DNA of 28,502 bases from JBELHJ01 sp042091495 (GTDB taxonomy: Bacteria > Bacteroidota > Bacteroidia > Flavobacteriales > Flavobacteriaceae), in assembly GCA_042091495.1 (NCBI GenBank), contig JBELHJ010000031.1:1-28502 (forward strand). Reading direction: 5' to 3'. The notes below the pieces were generated by a model, which was not told where the DNA came from, made no database searches, and saw only the letters and a program-made list of their open reading frames with translations. The position numbers and the translations under genes are program-made. This document shows positions 6,479 through 14,090 of this stretch, piece after piece. The number at the start of each line of letters is the position of its first letter. Within the stretch, counting starts at the first letter, position 1.

Positions 6479-8247
6479 GCTTCAATTGTTTCTGATTTAG
6501 TAAATTGCGCTTCGTATAACTTCTTGTAAAAACCACTCGGTTTTTTCAATAAAGAATCATGAGTGCCTTGTTCCACTATGCTTCCTGAATCCATGACAAT
6601 TATTCGATCAGCCTTTTTTATAGTTGCTAACCTATGAGCAATAACAATTGATGTTCTGTTGCTAGTGATTTTTTCTGTCGCTGCTTGAATAAGTTGTTCT
6701 GATTGGTTATCAACTGAGGATGTCGCCTCATCTAAAATTAAAACGGCGGGATTAGACACGTATGCTCTTAGAAAAGAAATTAACTGCCGTTGTCCTGATG
6801 ACAACATAACCCCTCTTTCTTTAACATTATAATTATAGGATTCTGGAAGGGATTCAATAAAATCGTGTATTCCAATTTCTTTAGCAGCAGCTTTAATATT
6901 CTCTTGTGTAATCGACTCATCATTTAAAGAAATATTACTTAGAATGGTATCTGCAAAAAGAAAAACATCCTGAAGTACAACAGCTACATGAGTTCTTAAA
7001 CTGTCTAAATCAAAAGAATTTATATCAACACCATCCAGTGTGATTATCCCTGAATCTATTTCATAAAATCGATTTAACAAACTAATTATTGTTGATTTAC
7101 CTGCACCTGTAGCACCAACAATAGCAATAGTCTCTCCTGATTTTATATCTAAAGTAAAATCATTTATTACGGGCTCTCCTTCTTTATATGAAAACTGCAC
7201 CTTTTTAAAAGCTATGTTACCACTAACATTTTTAGGGCTGTAATCCCCTTTATTTGAAATCTTTGATTGGGTATTTAAAACCTTAAAAACACGATCAGCG
7301 GCTACCATACCCATTTGAAGCGTATTGAATTTATTGGCAATCTGATTTAAAGGGCGAAACATCATAGGAATCATCATAATAAACGCAAACAACTCACCTT
7401 GAGTTGATAAATTGGATACCACACTATTAATACCTCCAAACCATATAACAACTCCAAGTGTTAATGATGATAAAATCTCAGCAATAGGAAAAAAAATAGA
7501 GTTATACCATACGGTCTTAAGCCACCCCTTTTTATGTTTGTTATTTATGGCCTTAAAGCGCTCCATTTCAATGGTCTCTCGAGAAAAAACCTGAAGAATT
7601 TTCATACCTACAATCCGCTCTTGAACAAAAGAATTTAAGTTTGCAATTTCATTCCTCACCTCTTGAAAGGCCATTTTCATATATTTTTGAAAAATTTTAG
7701 TAGCTAAAAGAATCAACGGAAGTGTTGTAAATACAATTAAACTCAATTTCCAATTCATAAAAATCATTATCCCTGCAACTACTGTCATTTTTAAAATATC
7801 CGAAACAATCATAAAAAGACCTTGACCAAAAATATCTGCGATACGCTCCATATCTGTTACGGTTCGAGTTATTAAAACACCAACCGATGACTTATCATAA
7901 TAAGCCATTTTAAAACTTAAAATTTTTTTGAAAAGTTTAACTCTGATATCTCTTACAACTGATTGTCCTAGCCATGCTGCTGAATAAATAAACAATACTT
8001 GAAAGATTGCTTCAAGCATCAAAAGTCCTATCATTATAATAATGTAGGTTAAAAACCCATTGTAATCTTTAACACTTATTTTAACATCAACGGCCTCTTT
8101 CAATACATATGGTCTCAAAGCTCCAAAAATTGCCAATCCCACAACAAAAATTATAGAACTAATAAAAACAACTTTATACGGTCTGATGTAATTAAGAAGG
8201 TCCTTGAAAAGTTGGATATCAAATAAAGGTGGTTTTTTTGTGGACAT
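6475..8247 (-). CDS. ABC exporter, fused membrane and ATPase domains (MsbA/MDR type)
   Basis: A 590-residue half-transporter with six membrane segments (about residues 20-310) and a C-terminal ATPase, expected to act as a homodimer exporting lipids or drugs from the inner membrane. ATPase motifs are Walker A GATGAGKST (K384), Q-loop VVLQDVFLF, signature LSSGQRQ (Ser instead of the usual first Gly), Walker B AVLILDEATSSVD and switch AHRLAT. A coupling helix near QERIVGMKILQVFSRE is typical of this class. The ATG follows the truA stop by 4 bases, so the pair is cotranscribed. The substrate cannot be told from sequence. The 3' end overlaps cdaA by 4 bases, both stops lying within TTAA. Confidence 0.93.
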   Translation of the reverse strand: MSTKKPPLFDIQLFKDLLNYIRPYKVVFISSIIFVVGLAIFGALRPYVLKEAVDVKISVKDYNGFLTYIIIMIGLLMLEAIFQVLFIYSAAWLGQSVVRDIRVKLFKKILSFKMAYYDKSSVGVLITRTVTDMERIADIFGQGLFMIVSDILKMTVVAGIMIFMNWKLSLIVFTTLPLILLATKIFQKYMKMAFQEVRNEIANLNSFVQERIVGMKILQVFSRETIEMERFKAINNKHKKGWLKTVWYNSIFFPIAEILSSLTLGVVIWFGGINSVVSNLSTQGELFAFIMMIPMMFRPLNQIANKFNTLQMGMVAADRVFKVLNTQSKISNKGDYSPKNVSGNIAFKKVQFSYKEGEPVINDFTLDIKSGETIAIVGATGAGKSTIISLLNRFYEIDSGIITLDGVDINSFDLDSLRTHVAVVLQDVFLFADTILSNISLNDESITQENIKAAAKEIGIHDFIESLPESYNYNVKERGVMLSSGQRQLISFLRAYVSNPAVLILDEATSSVDNQSEQLIQAATEKITSNRTSIVIAHRLATIKKADRIIVMDSGSIVEQGTHDSLLKKPSGFYKKLYEAQFTKSETIEA

Positions 8248-8251
8248 TATT

Positions 8252-8989
8252 CTAGTTTAAATTGTAAGGGTATGCTATTTTTGTTAAGTATAAACCATGA
8301 GCAGGAACAGAATAACCAGCTTCACTCCTATTCTTAGAACTTATAATATGATGTAAATCCTCAGGTTTTAATTTCCCTAAACCAATATTAATCATGGTAC
8401 CTACAATTGCTCTCACCATGTTTCTTAAAAAACGATCTGCTGTGACATTAAAATGAATCTCGTGACCCTGAACATCCCAATTCGCTTGCATAATTTCACA
8501 ATTAAATGTTTTAACATCAGTATTAACTTTGGAAAAACATTCAAAATCTGTATACTCAAAAAGTATTCTACAAGCCGTGTTCATAGCCTCTAAATCTAAA
8601 GGTTTAAAAAACTGATAGGCCTGATTCAAAGAAAATGGATTTTTAAATGAATTAATTTTATATAAATAACTTCTTGAAGTAGCATCAAATCTAGCGTGAG
8701 CACCATTATTAACTTGAAAAATATCATAAATGACGATATCTTTTGACAAATAAGAATTTAATCTTGAAATCAAACTTTTACCAATGATTTGATCAAAATC
8801 AAAATGAGCAAACATTTGTAATGCATGAACTCCTGCATCTGTTCTTCCAGCAGCAACCAGATTTATAGACTTTTTTAACAATAAAGACAAAGCCTTCTCA
8901 ACGGCTTCTTGAACAGATATTACTTCAGGCTGAACTTGCCATCCATGATATGCAGTACCATCATATGCTAATTCTATAAAATATCTCAA
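8252..8989 (-). CDS. truA: tRNA pseudouridine(38-40) synthase TruA
   Basis: TruA converts uridines 38-40 of the tRNA anticodon arm to pseudouridine. The N-terminus reads RYFIELAYDGTAYHGWQ, the catalytic aspartate lies in AAGRTDAGVHA, and downstream motifs FLRNMVRAIVGTMI and YSVPAHGLYL match the family. An upstream in-frame TTG at 9010 would add seven residues (MVKLIIS), but it is only 9 bases from a perfect -7 box. The TTG at 8989 gives the usual TruA start next to RYFIELAYDG and lies 30 bases from that box, the spacing seen at other promoters here. I therefore prefer 8989 (245 residues). The ABC exporter follows after 4 bases. Confidence 0.94.
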   Translation of the reverse strand: MRYFIELAYDGTAYHGWQVQPEVISVQEAVEKALSLLLKKSINLVAAGRTDAGVHALQMFAHFDFDQIIGKSLISRLNSYLSKDIVIYDIFQVNNGAHARFDATSRSYLYKINSFKNPFSLNQAYQFFKPLDLEAMNTACRILFEYTDFECFSKVNTDVKTFNCEIMQANWDVQGHEIHFNVTADRFLRNMVRAIVGTMINIGLGKLKPEDLHHIISSKNRSEAGYSVPAHGLYLTKIAYPYNLN

Positions 8990-9018
8990 ACTAATAATTA
9001 ATTTTACCAATAAATCAA

Positions 9019-9026
9019 CAAATATA
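9019..9026 (-). promoter_or_regulatory. -7 promoter box for truA-ABC exporter
   Basis: The minus strand reads TATATTTG, a perfect match to TAnnTTTG. No clear TTG at 17-23 bases upstream was found, so only the -7 element is claimed. A weaker plus-strand match TAGATTTC (9029-9036), 27 bases before the phosphoesterase ATG, may serve the divergent gene, making this 52-base gap a compact double promoter. Confidence 0.6.
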
Positions 9027-9062
9027 GTTAGATTTCTTTCTAAATTAGGAATATACCGCCGA

Positions 9063-9554
9063 ATGAAAAAAATACTGCTTTTATCAGATACTCATGGTCA
9101 TATTGATGAACAAATATTAAAACATGCAAAAGCTTCAGACGAAGTGTGGCATGCTGGTGACATTGGAAGTTTAAATGTTACAGATGCCTTAAAATCAGTG
9201 TCTAATTTAAGAGCTGTTTTTGGAAATATTGACGCCGCTTCTGTTAGAAATGAATTTTCTGAACATTTAAAATTTAAATGCGAAGGCATTAGTGTATGGA
9301 TTACTCATATTGGTGGCTATCCGCCTAAATATAATATGAGAACTAGGGCTGAAATAAAATTAAATCCTCCAGATTTATTTATTTGTGGACATTCTCATAT
9401 TTTAAAAGTTATGCCTGACAAAAATTTAAATTTAATACATATGAATCCAGGTGCTATTGGTAAACATGGTTTCCATAAAAAAAGAACTATGTTAAGATTT
9501 AAAATAAGTGAAGGGCAAATAAAAGATCTTGAAGTTATAGAATACCCAAAATAA
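9063..9554 (+). CDS. YfcE/MJ0936-family metallophosphoesterase
   Basis: A 163-residue calcineurin-like phosphodiesterase. All metal-binding motifs are present in order: LLLSDTHGH (D9, H11), HAGDIGS (D33), FGNID (N55), ITHIGGYP (H82) and CGHSH (H110, H112), followed by NPGAIGKHG. Two divalent metals are expected, and cytoplasmic family members hydrolyse phosphodiesters in vitro; the natural substrate is not established. Length matches the family (about 155-185). It is divergent from truA and ends in the left arm of a hairpin shared with the convergent DUF4293 gene, so it is probably monocistronic. Confidence 0.93.
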   Translation: MKKILLLSDTHGHIDEQILKHAKASDEVWHAGDIGSLNVTDALKSVSNLRAVFGNIDAASVRNEFSEHLKFKCEGISVWITHIGGYPPKYNMRTRAEIKLNPPDLFICGHSHILKVMPDKNLNLIHMNPGAIGKHGFHKKRTMLRFKISEGQIKDLEVIEYPK

Positions 9555-9583
9555 AGAGGCCTGCATTAAAATACAGGCCTCTT
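9554..9583 (-). terminator. Hairpin between convergent genes
   Basis: A perfect 10-bp inverted repeat AAGAGGCCTG / CAGGCCTCTT with a 10-base loop. On the minus strand it is followed by TATTTTGG, so it better fits termination of the DUF4293 transcript, but it may act in both directions. The left arm starts on the last base of the phosphoesterase stop codon. Confidence 0.8.
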
Positions 9584-9611
9584 ACGCACTAATACTACTA
9601 AGATGTTAGGT

Positions 9612-10022
9612 TTATCGGATCCTATCTACAGATTTTACAAGATCCTCATCCTTTTTGATGGCTTTATTAGCTAAAGCTAAAAACACGATAGAAATTAAAG
9701 GAATGAGCATCCCAATACCTTTCTCAGAAACCTTAGTTTCTCCAGATAAATTTAGAGATTGGTAAACGAATAATCCTAGTAAAATAAAGTTTAATATGAT
9801 ATTGAATCGCCCTAAAATGAACTGATTCTTTCTTTTTTTGTAACTGAAAATTGAAAAAATTGCAAAGAATGTAGAAAATCCAAAAATACCCAAAATAGAT
9901 GGGTAGTCTTTGGCATACATTACACTACCATCCACTGACGTCCATAAACCCAACAAATAGGCTAAAGCAGTTGAGTTGATGATAACTCCTAAAAGGTATA
10001 ATGTTTGTATTCTTTGAAGCAT
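9612..10022 (-). CDS. DUF4293 family membrane protein
   Basis: A 136-residue integral membrane protein with four predicted membrane segments (about residues 5-26, 41-62, 74-93 and 107-125 from the chosen start) and a charged C-terminal tail. The opening MLQRIQTLYLL and the four-helix layout match DUF4293, a Bacteroidota family of unknown function. A longer reading from TTG at 10040 would place the start inside the -7 box TAGATTTG, so the ATG at 10022 is chosen. The gene sits between a phosphoesterase and rho on the opposite strand, and appears monocistronic. No catalytic motif is visible. Confidence 0.86.
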   Translation of the reverse strand: MLQRIQTLYLLGVIINSTALAYLLGLWTSVDGSVMYAKDYPSILGIFGFSTFFAIFSIFSYKKRKNQFILGRFNIILNFILLGLFVYQSLNLSGETKVSEKGIGMLIPLISIVFLALANKAIKKDEDLVKSVDRIR

Positions 10023-10037
10023 AATTTTAACAAAGCA

Positions 10038-10045
10038 CAAATCTA
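10038..10045 (-). promoter_or_regulatory. -7 promoter box for the DUF4293 gene
   Basis: The minus strand reads TAGATTTG, a perfect TAnnTTTG match, 16 bases before the chosen ATG. A TTTG occurs only 11 bases upstream, which is too close for a standard -33 box, so only the -7 element is claimed. Confidence 0.55.
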
Positions 10046-10222
10046 AAAGTTTCTTTCAAAAAAAAAACTAATTTTAAAATAAAATTGTATTATTGCATAT
10101 AACAACACATCAAGTATTGATTATTACATTTAAACTTCTATCAATACTCCCTATTTAATTAACATTACCTTATTCATCAAAATCTGAAAAGTAAATTATT
10201 TTATAATTTTTATATTAACTAA

Positions 10223-11890
10223 ATGTTTGAAATTTCTCAACTTAAAGAAAAAAAACTAGCCGAGCTACAAGAAATCGGTATACAGTTAAAAATTCCTAAA
10301 ATTAAATCTTTAAAAAAATTAGATTTAGTATATCAAATTCTAGACTACCAAGCGGCTAATCCAACAGAACTAAAAAAGGCTGCACAACATAAAGAACCTC
10401 AGTTACAGAATGAGAACAAGCCTAAAAGGCAACGTACAAGAAAACCTATCCAAGGTGATAACGCCCAGGCAAAAAAAGAAAATAACATTCCAACCACTTC
10501 TTTAAATAACCAAAAAGAGGGTTTGGAAAATAATAGCCAAGATGCAAAAAATGAGGCTGATAAAAACTTAAAAAGAGATCAGCATCAGAAAAACGATAAG
10601 CATAATTCAAACCAGCAAAAGGATCAAAAACCTAATAAAGATCATCGCTCTAATAACCAGAGAGACAATCGACAGCTCAACAACAAAGACAGAAGCCACA
10701 ACCAAAACAGAGAACAAAAACAACAAAATGGTAATAAAGATTCGAGAAATCGTTTTAAGGAACCTGATTTTGAGTTTGATGCTATTATTGAAAGTGAGGG
10801 TGTTTTAGATATCATGTCTGATGGCTATGGATTTTTAAGATCATCAGATTATAATTATTTATCATCCCCTGATGATATTTACGTATCTCAATCTCAGATA
10901 AGACTTTTTGGACTTAAAACTGGTGATACTGTACTGGGCCATGTTAGACCTCCAAAAGAAGGTGAAAAATACTTCCCTTTGATTAAGGTTAGTAAAATTA
11001 ATGGTCAAAATCCGGAAGTTGTTAGAGATCGTGTTTCATTTGAACACCTTACACCTTTGTTCCCTCAAGAAAAGTTTAAAATAGCTGAAAAACAAACCAG
11101 TATATCTACCCGAATTATGGATATGTTTTCTCCAATTGGAAAAGGACAAAGAGGAATGATTGTTTCTCAACCAAAAACCGGAAAAACTATGCTTCTTAAA
11201 GATGTTGCAAATGCAATTGCAGCAAACCACCCTGAAGTATATCAAATGATTCTTTTGATAGATGAACGCCCTGAAGAAGTTACAGATATGCAACGTAACG
11301 TAAAAGGTGAAGTAATAGCTTCAACTTTTGATAAAGAAGCTCATGAACATGTTAAAATTGCCAATATCGTACTAGAAAAAGCAAAAAGACTTGTTGAATG
11401 TGGTCATGATGTGGTTATTTTATTAGATTCTATAACCAGACTAGCAAGAGCTTATAATACTGTTCAACCTGCTTCAGGAAAAATTTTGAGTGGTGGTGTT
11501 GATGCTAATGCACTTCACAGACCTAAACGTTTTTTTGGTGCAGCTAGAAATATTGAAAATGGTGGGTCTTTAACAATTATTGCCACAGCTCTTACTGAAA
11601 CCGGGTCTAAAATGGACGAAGTAATATTTGAGGAATTTAAAGGTACAGGTAATATGGAGTTACAGCTTGATAGAAAAATATCAAATAGAAGGATATTCCC
11701 TGCTATTGACTTGACGTCATCAAGTACTAGAAGAGATGATTTATTACTTGACGAAAGTACCATACAACGCATGTGGGTAATGAGAAAATATCTTGCAGAT
11801 ATGAATCCTATTGAAGCCATGGAATTTATTAATGAAAGAATAAAACAAACAAGAAATAACGAAGAGTTTCTTATATCAATGAATGGATAG
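10223..11890 (+). CDS. rho: Transcription termination factor Rho with long disordered insert
   Basis: A 555-residue Rho, against 419 in E. coli. Residues 1-45 form the Rho N-terminal helical domain. Residues about 50-183 are an extremely N/Q/K/D/R-rich, hydrophobic-poor stretch expected to be disordered. A cold-shock-like RNA-binding domain follows (GVLDIMSDGYGFLRSSDYNY, from about 193), then the hexameric RecA-like ATPase with Walker A SQPKTGKT (K321), Walker B VVILLDSITRLARAYN and the R-loop LHRPKRFFGAARNIENGGSL. The ATPase core is fully conserved. Low-complexity Rho inserts are known in Bacteroidota, and one has been linked to phase separation in Bacteroides. The gene is monocistronic, with a 182-base AT-rich upstream gap and a strong terminator. 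Confidence 0.97.
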   Translation: MFEISQLKEKKLAELQEIGIQLKIPKIKSLKKLDLVYQILDYQAANPTELKKAAQHKEPQLQNENKPKRQRTRKPIQGDNAQAKKENNIPTTSLNNQKEGLENNSQDAKNEADKNLKRDQHQKNDKHNSNQQKDQKPNKDHRSNNQRDNRQLNNKDRSHNQNREQKQQNGNKDSRNRFKEPDFEFDAIIESEGVLDIMSDGYGFLRSSDYNYLSSPDDIYVSQSQIRLFGLKTGDTVLGHVRPPKEGEKYFPLIKVSKINGQNPEVVRDRVSFEHLTPLFPQEKFKIAEKQTSISTRIMDMFSPIGKGQRGMIVSQPKTGKTMLLKDVANAIAANHPEVYQMILLIDERPEEVTDMQRNVKGEVIASTFDKEAHEHVKIANIVLEKAKRLVECGHDVVILLDSITRLARAYNTVQPASGKILSGGVDANALHRPKRFFGAARNIENGGSLTIIATALTETGSKMDEVIFEEFKGTGNMELQLDRKISNRRIFPAIDLTSSSTRRDDLLLDESTIQRMWVMRKYLADMNPIEAMEFINERIKQTRNNEEFLISMNG

Positions 11891-11908
11891 TTTCTATTCA
11901 TATTAAAT

Positions 11909-11937
11909 AAAAAAGCAACTCATAGAGTTGCTTTTTT
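11909..11937 (+). terminator. Intrinsic terminator after rho
   Basis: A 13-bp stem AAAAAAGCAACTC / GAGTTGCTTTTTT with loop ATA, ending in a run of seven T. It lies 18 bases after the rho stop. The A-run on the left arm lets it act on the minus strand too. Confidence 0.9.
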
Positions 11938-11965
11938 TATGCCTTTATTATCTTATTGTTGGTCA

Positions 11966-11991
11966 TAAAAAAAGCCCTCTAAAAGAGGACT
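11966..11991 (-). terminator. Intrinsic terminator after rpsT
   Basis: On the minus strand, AGTCCTC / GAGGGCT form a 7-bp stem (one G-T pair) around loop TTTTA and run into seven T residues. It lies about 25 bases after the rpsT stop, closing the tRNA-Glu-rpsT transcript. Confidence 0.88.
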
Positions 11992-12016
11992 TCTAATATA
12001 TCTATAATGTTACAAA

Positions 12017-12268
12017 TTAAAGAGTTGCAACGTGTTTAGTTAACTTAGATTTTAAGTTTGAAGCTTTGTTACTATGAATAACATTTTTCTTAGCTAATTT
12101 GTCAATCATTGAGATAACTTGAGGAAGTAGTGCTTTAGCTTCTTTAACAGACTCTAAACCTTTAAGTTTTCTCATAGCGTTACGAGTAGTCTTGTGTTGA
12201 TACTTGTTCAACAATCTTTTCTTTTCGTTACTTCTTATTCTTTTTAAAGCTGACTTGTGATTTGCCAT
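12017..12268 (-). CDS. rpsT: 30S ribosomal protein S20
   Basis: An 83-residue, strongly basic, helical protein that binds 16S rRNA in the small subunit. The opening MANHKSALKRIRSNEKKRLLN and the closing helix HSNKASNLKSKLTKHVATL are typical of S20. The length fits the family (about 85). The start codon is 22 bases from the tRNA-Glu 3' end on the same strand, so the two are very probably cotranscribed, and processing of the tRNA would generate the rpsT 5' end. A terminator follows. In E. coli S20 represses its own translation; no such site can be identified here. Confidence 0.97.
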   Translation of the reverse strand: MANHKSALKRIRSNEKKRLLNKYQHKTTRNAMRKLKGLESVKEAKALLPQVISMIDKLAKKNVIHSNKASNLKSKLTKHVATL

Positions 12269-12289
12269 AATATCTTATTATAAAAATTG

Positions 12290-12361
12290 TAGCCCGTAGG
12301 GGAATCGAACCCCTCTTACCAGGATGAAAACCTGGCGTCCTAGCCGATAGACGAACGGGCC
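12290..12361 (-). tRNA. tRNA-Glu (anticodon TTC)
   Basis: The minus strand folds into a complete cloverleaf: acceptor GGCCCGT/ACGGGCT with a G1-U72 wobble, D-arm GTCTATCGGCTAGGAC, anticodon stem CCAGG/CCTGG with loop TTTTCAT, T-arm GGGG TTCGATT CCCC and discriminator A. Anticodon TTC reads GAA and GAG. Unlike the tRNA-Arg in this window it keeps the standard G19 and C56. CCA is not encoded; the bases that follow are CAATT. It is cotranscribed with rpsT from at least one promoter directly upstream. Confidence 0.97.
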
Positions 12362-12376
12362 ATTTTGTTTAGTTTG

Positions 12377-12406
12377 CAAATATAAATATTAAAACTTAAA
12401 GTGCAA
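12377..12406 (-). promoter_or_regulatory. Proximal promoter of tRNA-Glu-rpsT
   Basis: On the minus strand TTG (12404-12406), a 19-base spacer and TATATTTG (12377-12384) match the Bacteroidota promoter. The -7 box ends 16 bases before the tRNA, exactly as at tRNA-Arg. Confidence 0.82.
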
Positions 12407-12455
12407 CACTATTTAAATGAACTCTGAGAAATAATATTTTTCCCGTTTGCGGTTG

Positions 12456-12485
12456 CAAATATACAACACTTTTTTACTCTAACAA
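12456..12485 (-). promoter_or_regulatory. Distal tandem promoter upstream of tRNA-Glu
   Basis: On the minus strand TTG (12483-12485), a 19-base spacer and TATATTTG (12456-12463) repeat the proximal promoter 79 bases farther upstream, just after the proS stop. It would give a longer leader for tRNA-Glu-rpsT; no separate small RNA is evident in the 79 bases between. Confidence 0.62.
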
Positions 12486-12511
12486 CAATAATTTATTTTT
12501 TTTTAAAAAAT

Positions 12512-13990
12512 TTAATAAGCCTTAGCAAATAACACTCTTTGCTTGGAAAATGCACCTGTTACTATACATTTCCCTTCTTCCTTATCATTATCTAAAGGAA
12601 TACATCTTATAGTTGCTTTTGTAAGCTCTTTAACCTTTTGTTCTGTTTCATTAGTACCATCCCAATGAGCAGAAACAAACCCTCCTTTATTCTCTATGAC
12701 AGATTTAAATTCATCAAAATTATCAACTTTAGTGATATGAGAATCTCTTAATGATAATGCTTTATCAAATAATGATTCTTGAATTTCATCTAAAAGCACT
12801 GGAATCAATGAAGCAACGTCTTCAATTGATTCGAATTGTTTAGATAATGTATCACGACGTGCTAGTTCAACAGTACCATTCTCAAGATCTTTTGGCCCAA
12901 TAGCTAATCTAATTGGAACACCTTGCAGTTCATAGTGTGCAAATTTTGCTCCAGGGCGCAACGTATCTCTGTTATCAAACTTACATGAGACACCTTGGGC
13001 TTCCAGTTTGGATTTAATTTGGGTGGCTTTTTCAGTTATAGCAGTAAGTTGTTCCTCATTTTTATAAATAGGAACAATCACGACTTGAGTAGGTGCTAAT
13101 TTTGGAGGTAATACCAATCCAAAATCATCACTATGAGTCATAATTAAAGCCCCCATAAGACGGGTTGAAACCCCCCATGAAGTTGCCCAAACATAATCCT
13201 GTTTGCCTTCTTTATTAGTAAATTTAACATCAAATGCTTTTGCAAAATTCTGTCCTAAGAAATGTGATGTACCAGCTTGAAGCGCTTTTCCATCTTGCAT
13301 TAAAGCCTCTATACAATAGGTTTCAACAGCACCTGCAAAACGCTCACTCTCAGTCTTTTTTCCTTGTATTACAGGAATAGCCATAAAATTTTCAACAAAA
13401 TCTGCATAAACACTATTCATTAATTCTGTTTCTTTAATTGCCTCGGCTTCGGTCTCGTGAGCAGTATGCCCCTCTTGCCATAAAAATTCGGCAGTCCTTA
13501 AAAACAGACGTGTTCTCATTTCCCATCTGACAACATTAGCCCATTGATTAATAAGAATAGGCAAATCTCTATAACTTTGAATCCAATTTTTGTATGTATT
13601 CCAAATAATCGCCTCACTGGTTGGTCTAACCACTAACTCTTCTTCTAATTTTGCTTTAGGATCAACTCTTAGTTTTCCCTGCTGATCTGGATCAGATTCC
13701 AATCTATAATGTGTAACAACTGCACATTCTTTTGCAAATCCTTCTGCATTTTTCTCCTCAGCTTCAAATAAACTCTTAGGAACAAATAATGGGAAATAGG
13801 CATTTTGATGTCCCGTAGCTTTAAACTTTTTATCAAGCTCAGCTTGCATTTTTTCCCAAATTCCAAAACCATAAGGCTTAATTACCATACAGCCTCTAAC
13901 AGCAGAATTCTCTGCTAAATCAGCCTTAACAACTAATTCATTATACCATTTAGAGTAATCTTCTGATCGCTTTGTTAATTTTTTACCCAT
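12512..13990 (-). CDS. proS: Prolyl-tRNA synthetase, archaeal/eukaryal-type (type 3)
   Basis: A 492-residue class II synthetase that charges tRNA-Pro. It has the short form without the bacterial editing insert, opening with LTKRSEDYSKWYNELV. Class II motifs are visible: VVRPTSE, motif 2 VVRWEMRTRLFLRTAEFLWQ with EGHTAH, and motif 3 PIRLAIGPKDL preceding the anticodon domain. The C-terminus ends RVLFAKAY with the conserved terminal tyrosine. The C-terminal zinc site of Thermus-type ProRS is degraded: only one of the four cysteine positions remains (GKCIVTG). Upstream, a 13-base palindrome CACAAaaaTTGTG (14005-14017) lies in the gap shared with the divergent lipoprotein gene. No terminator is evident before the tRNA-Glu promoters. 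Confidence 0.96.
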   Translation of the reverse strand: MGKKLTKRSEDYSKWYNELVVKADLAENSAVRGCMVIKPYGFGIWEKMQAELDKKFKATGHQNAYFPLFVPKSLFEAEEKNAEGFAKECAVVTHYRLESDPDQQGKLRVDPKAKLEEELVVRPTSEAIIWNTYKNWIQSYRDLPILINQWANVVRWEMRTRLFLRTAEFLWQEGHTAHETEAEAIKETELMNSVYADFVENFMAIPVIQGKKTESERFAGAVETYCIEALMQDGKALQAGTSHFLGQNFAKAFDVKFTNKEGKQDYVWATSWGVSTRLMGALIMTHSDDFGLVLPPKLAPTQVVIVPIYKNEEQLTAITEKATQIKSKLEAQGVSCKFDNRDTLRPGAKFAHYELQGVPIRLAIGPKDLENGTVELARRDTLSKQFESIEDVASLIPVLLDEIQESLFDKALSLRDSHITKVDNFDEFKSVIENKGGFVSAHWDGTNETEQKVKELTKATIRCIPLDNDKEEGKCIVTGAFSKQRVLFAKAY

Positions 13991-14054
13991 TCATTTAATT
14001 TTGGCACAAAAATTGTGATATTAATTACGTAAATTATAGTTGAACAAAACTAAC

Positions 14055-14062
14055 TATTTTTG
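14055..14062 (+). promoter_or_regulatory. -7 promoter box for the lipoprotein gene
   Basis: TATTTTTG is a perfect TAnnTTTG match, 29 bases before the ATG at 14091. A TTG lies only 12 bases upstream, too close for a standard -33 box. The position rules out translation from the upstream in-frame TTG at 14040. Confidence 0.58.
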
Positions 14063-14090
14063 TGTTGTTCGACAATTAAATTCAAGAGTT

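Noticed and set aside
10088..10095. TATTATTG as the rho promoter
   Set aside because: One mismatch to TAnnTTTG, no -33 partner, and 128 bases from the ATG; not strong enough to list.
11515..11901. 128-codon open frame on minus inside rho
   Set aside because: It overlaps the conserved Rho ATPase core and has no coherent domain pattern.
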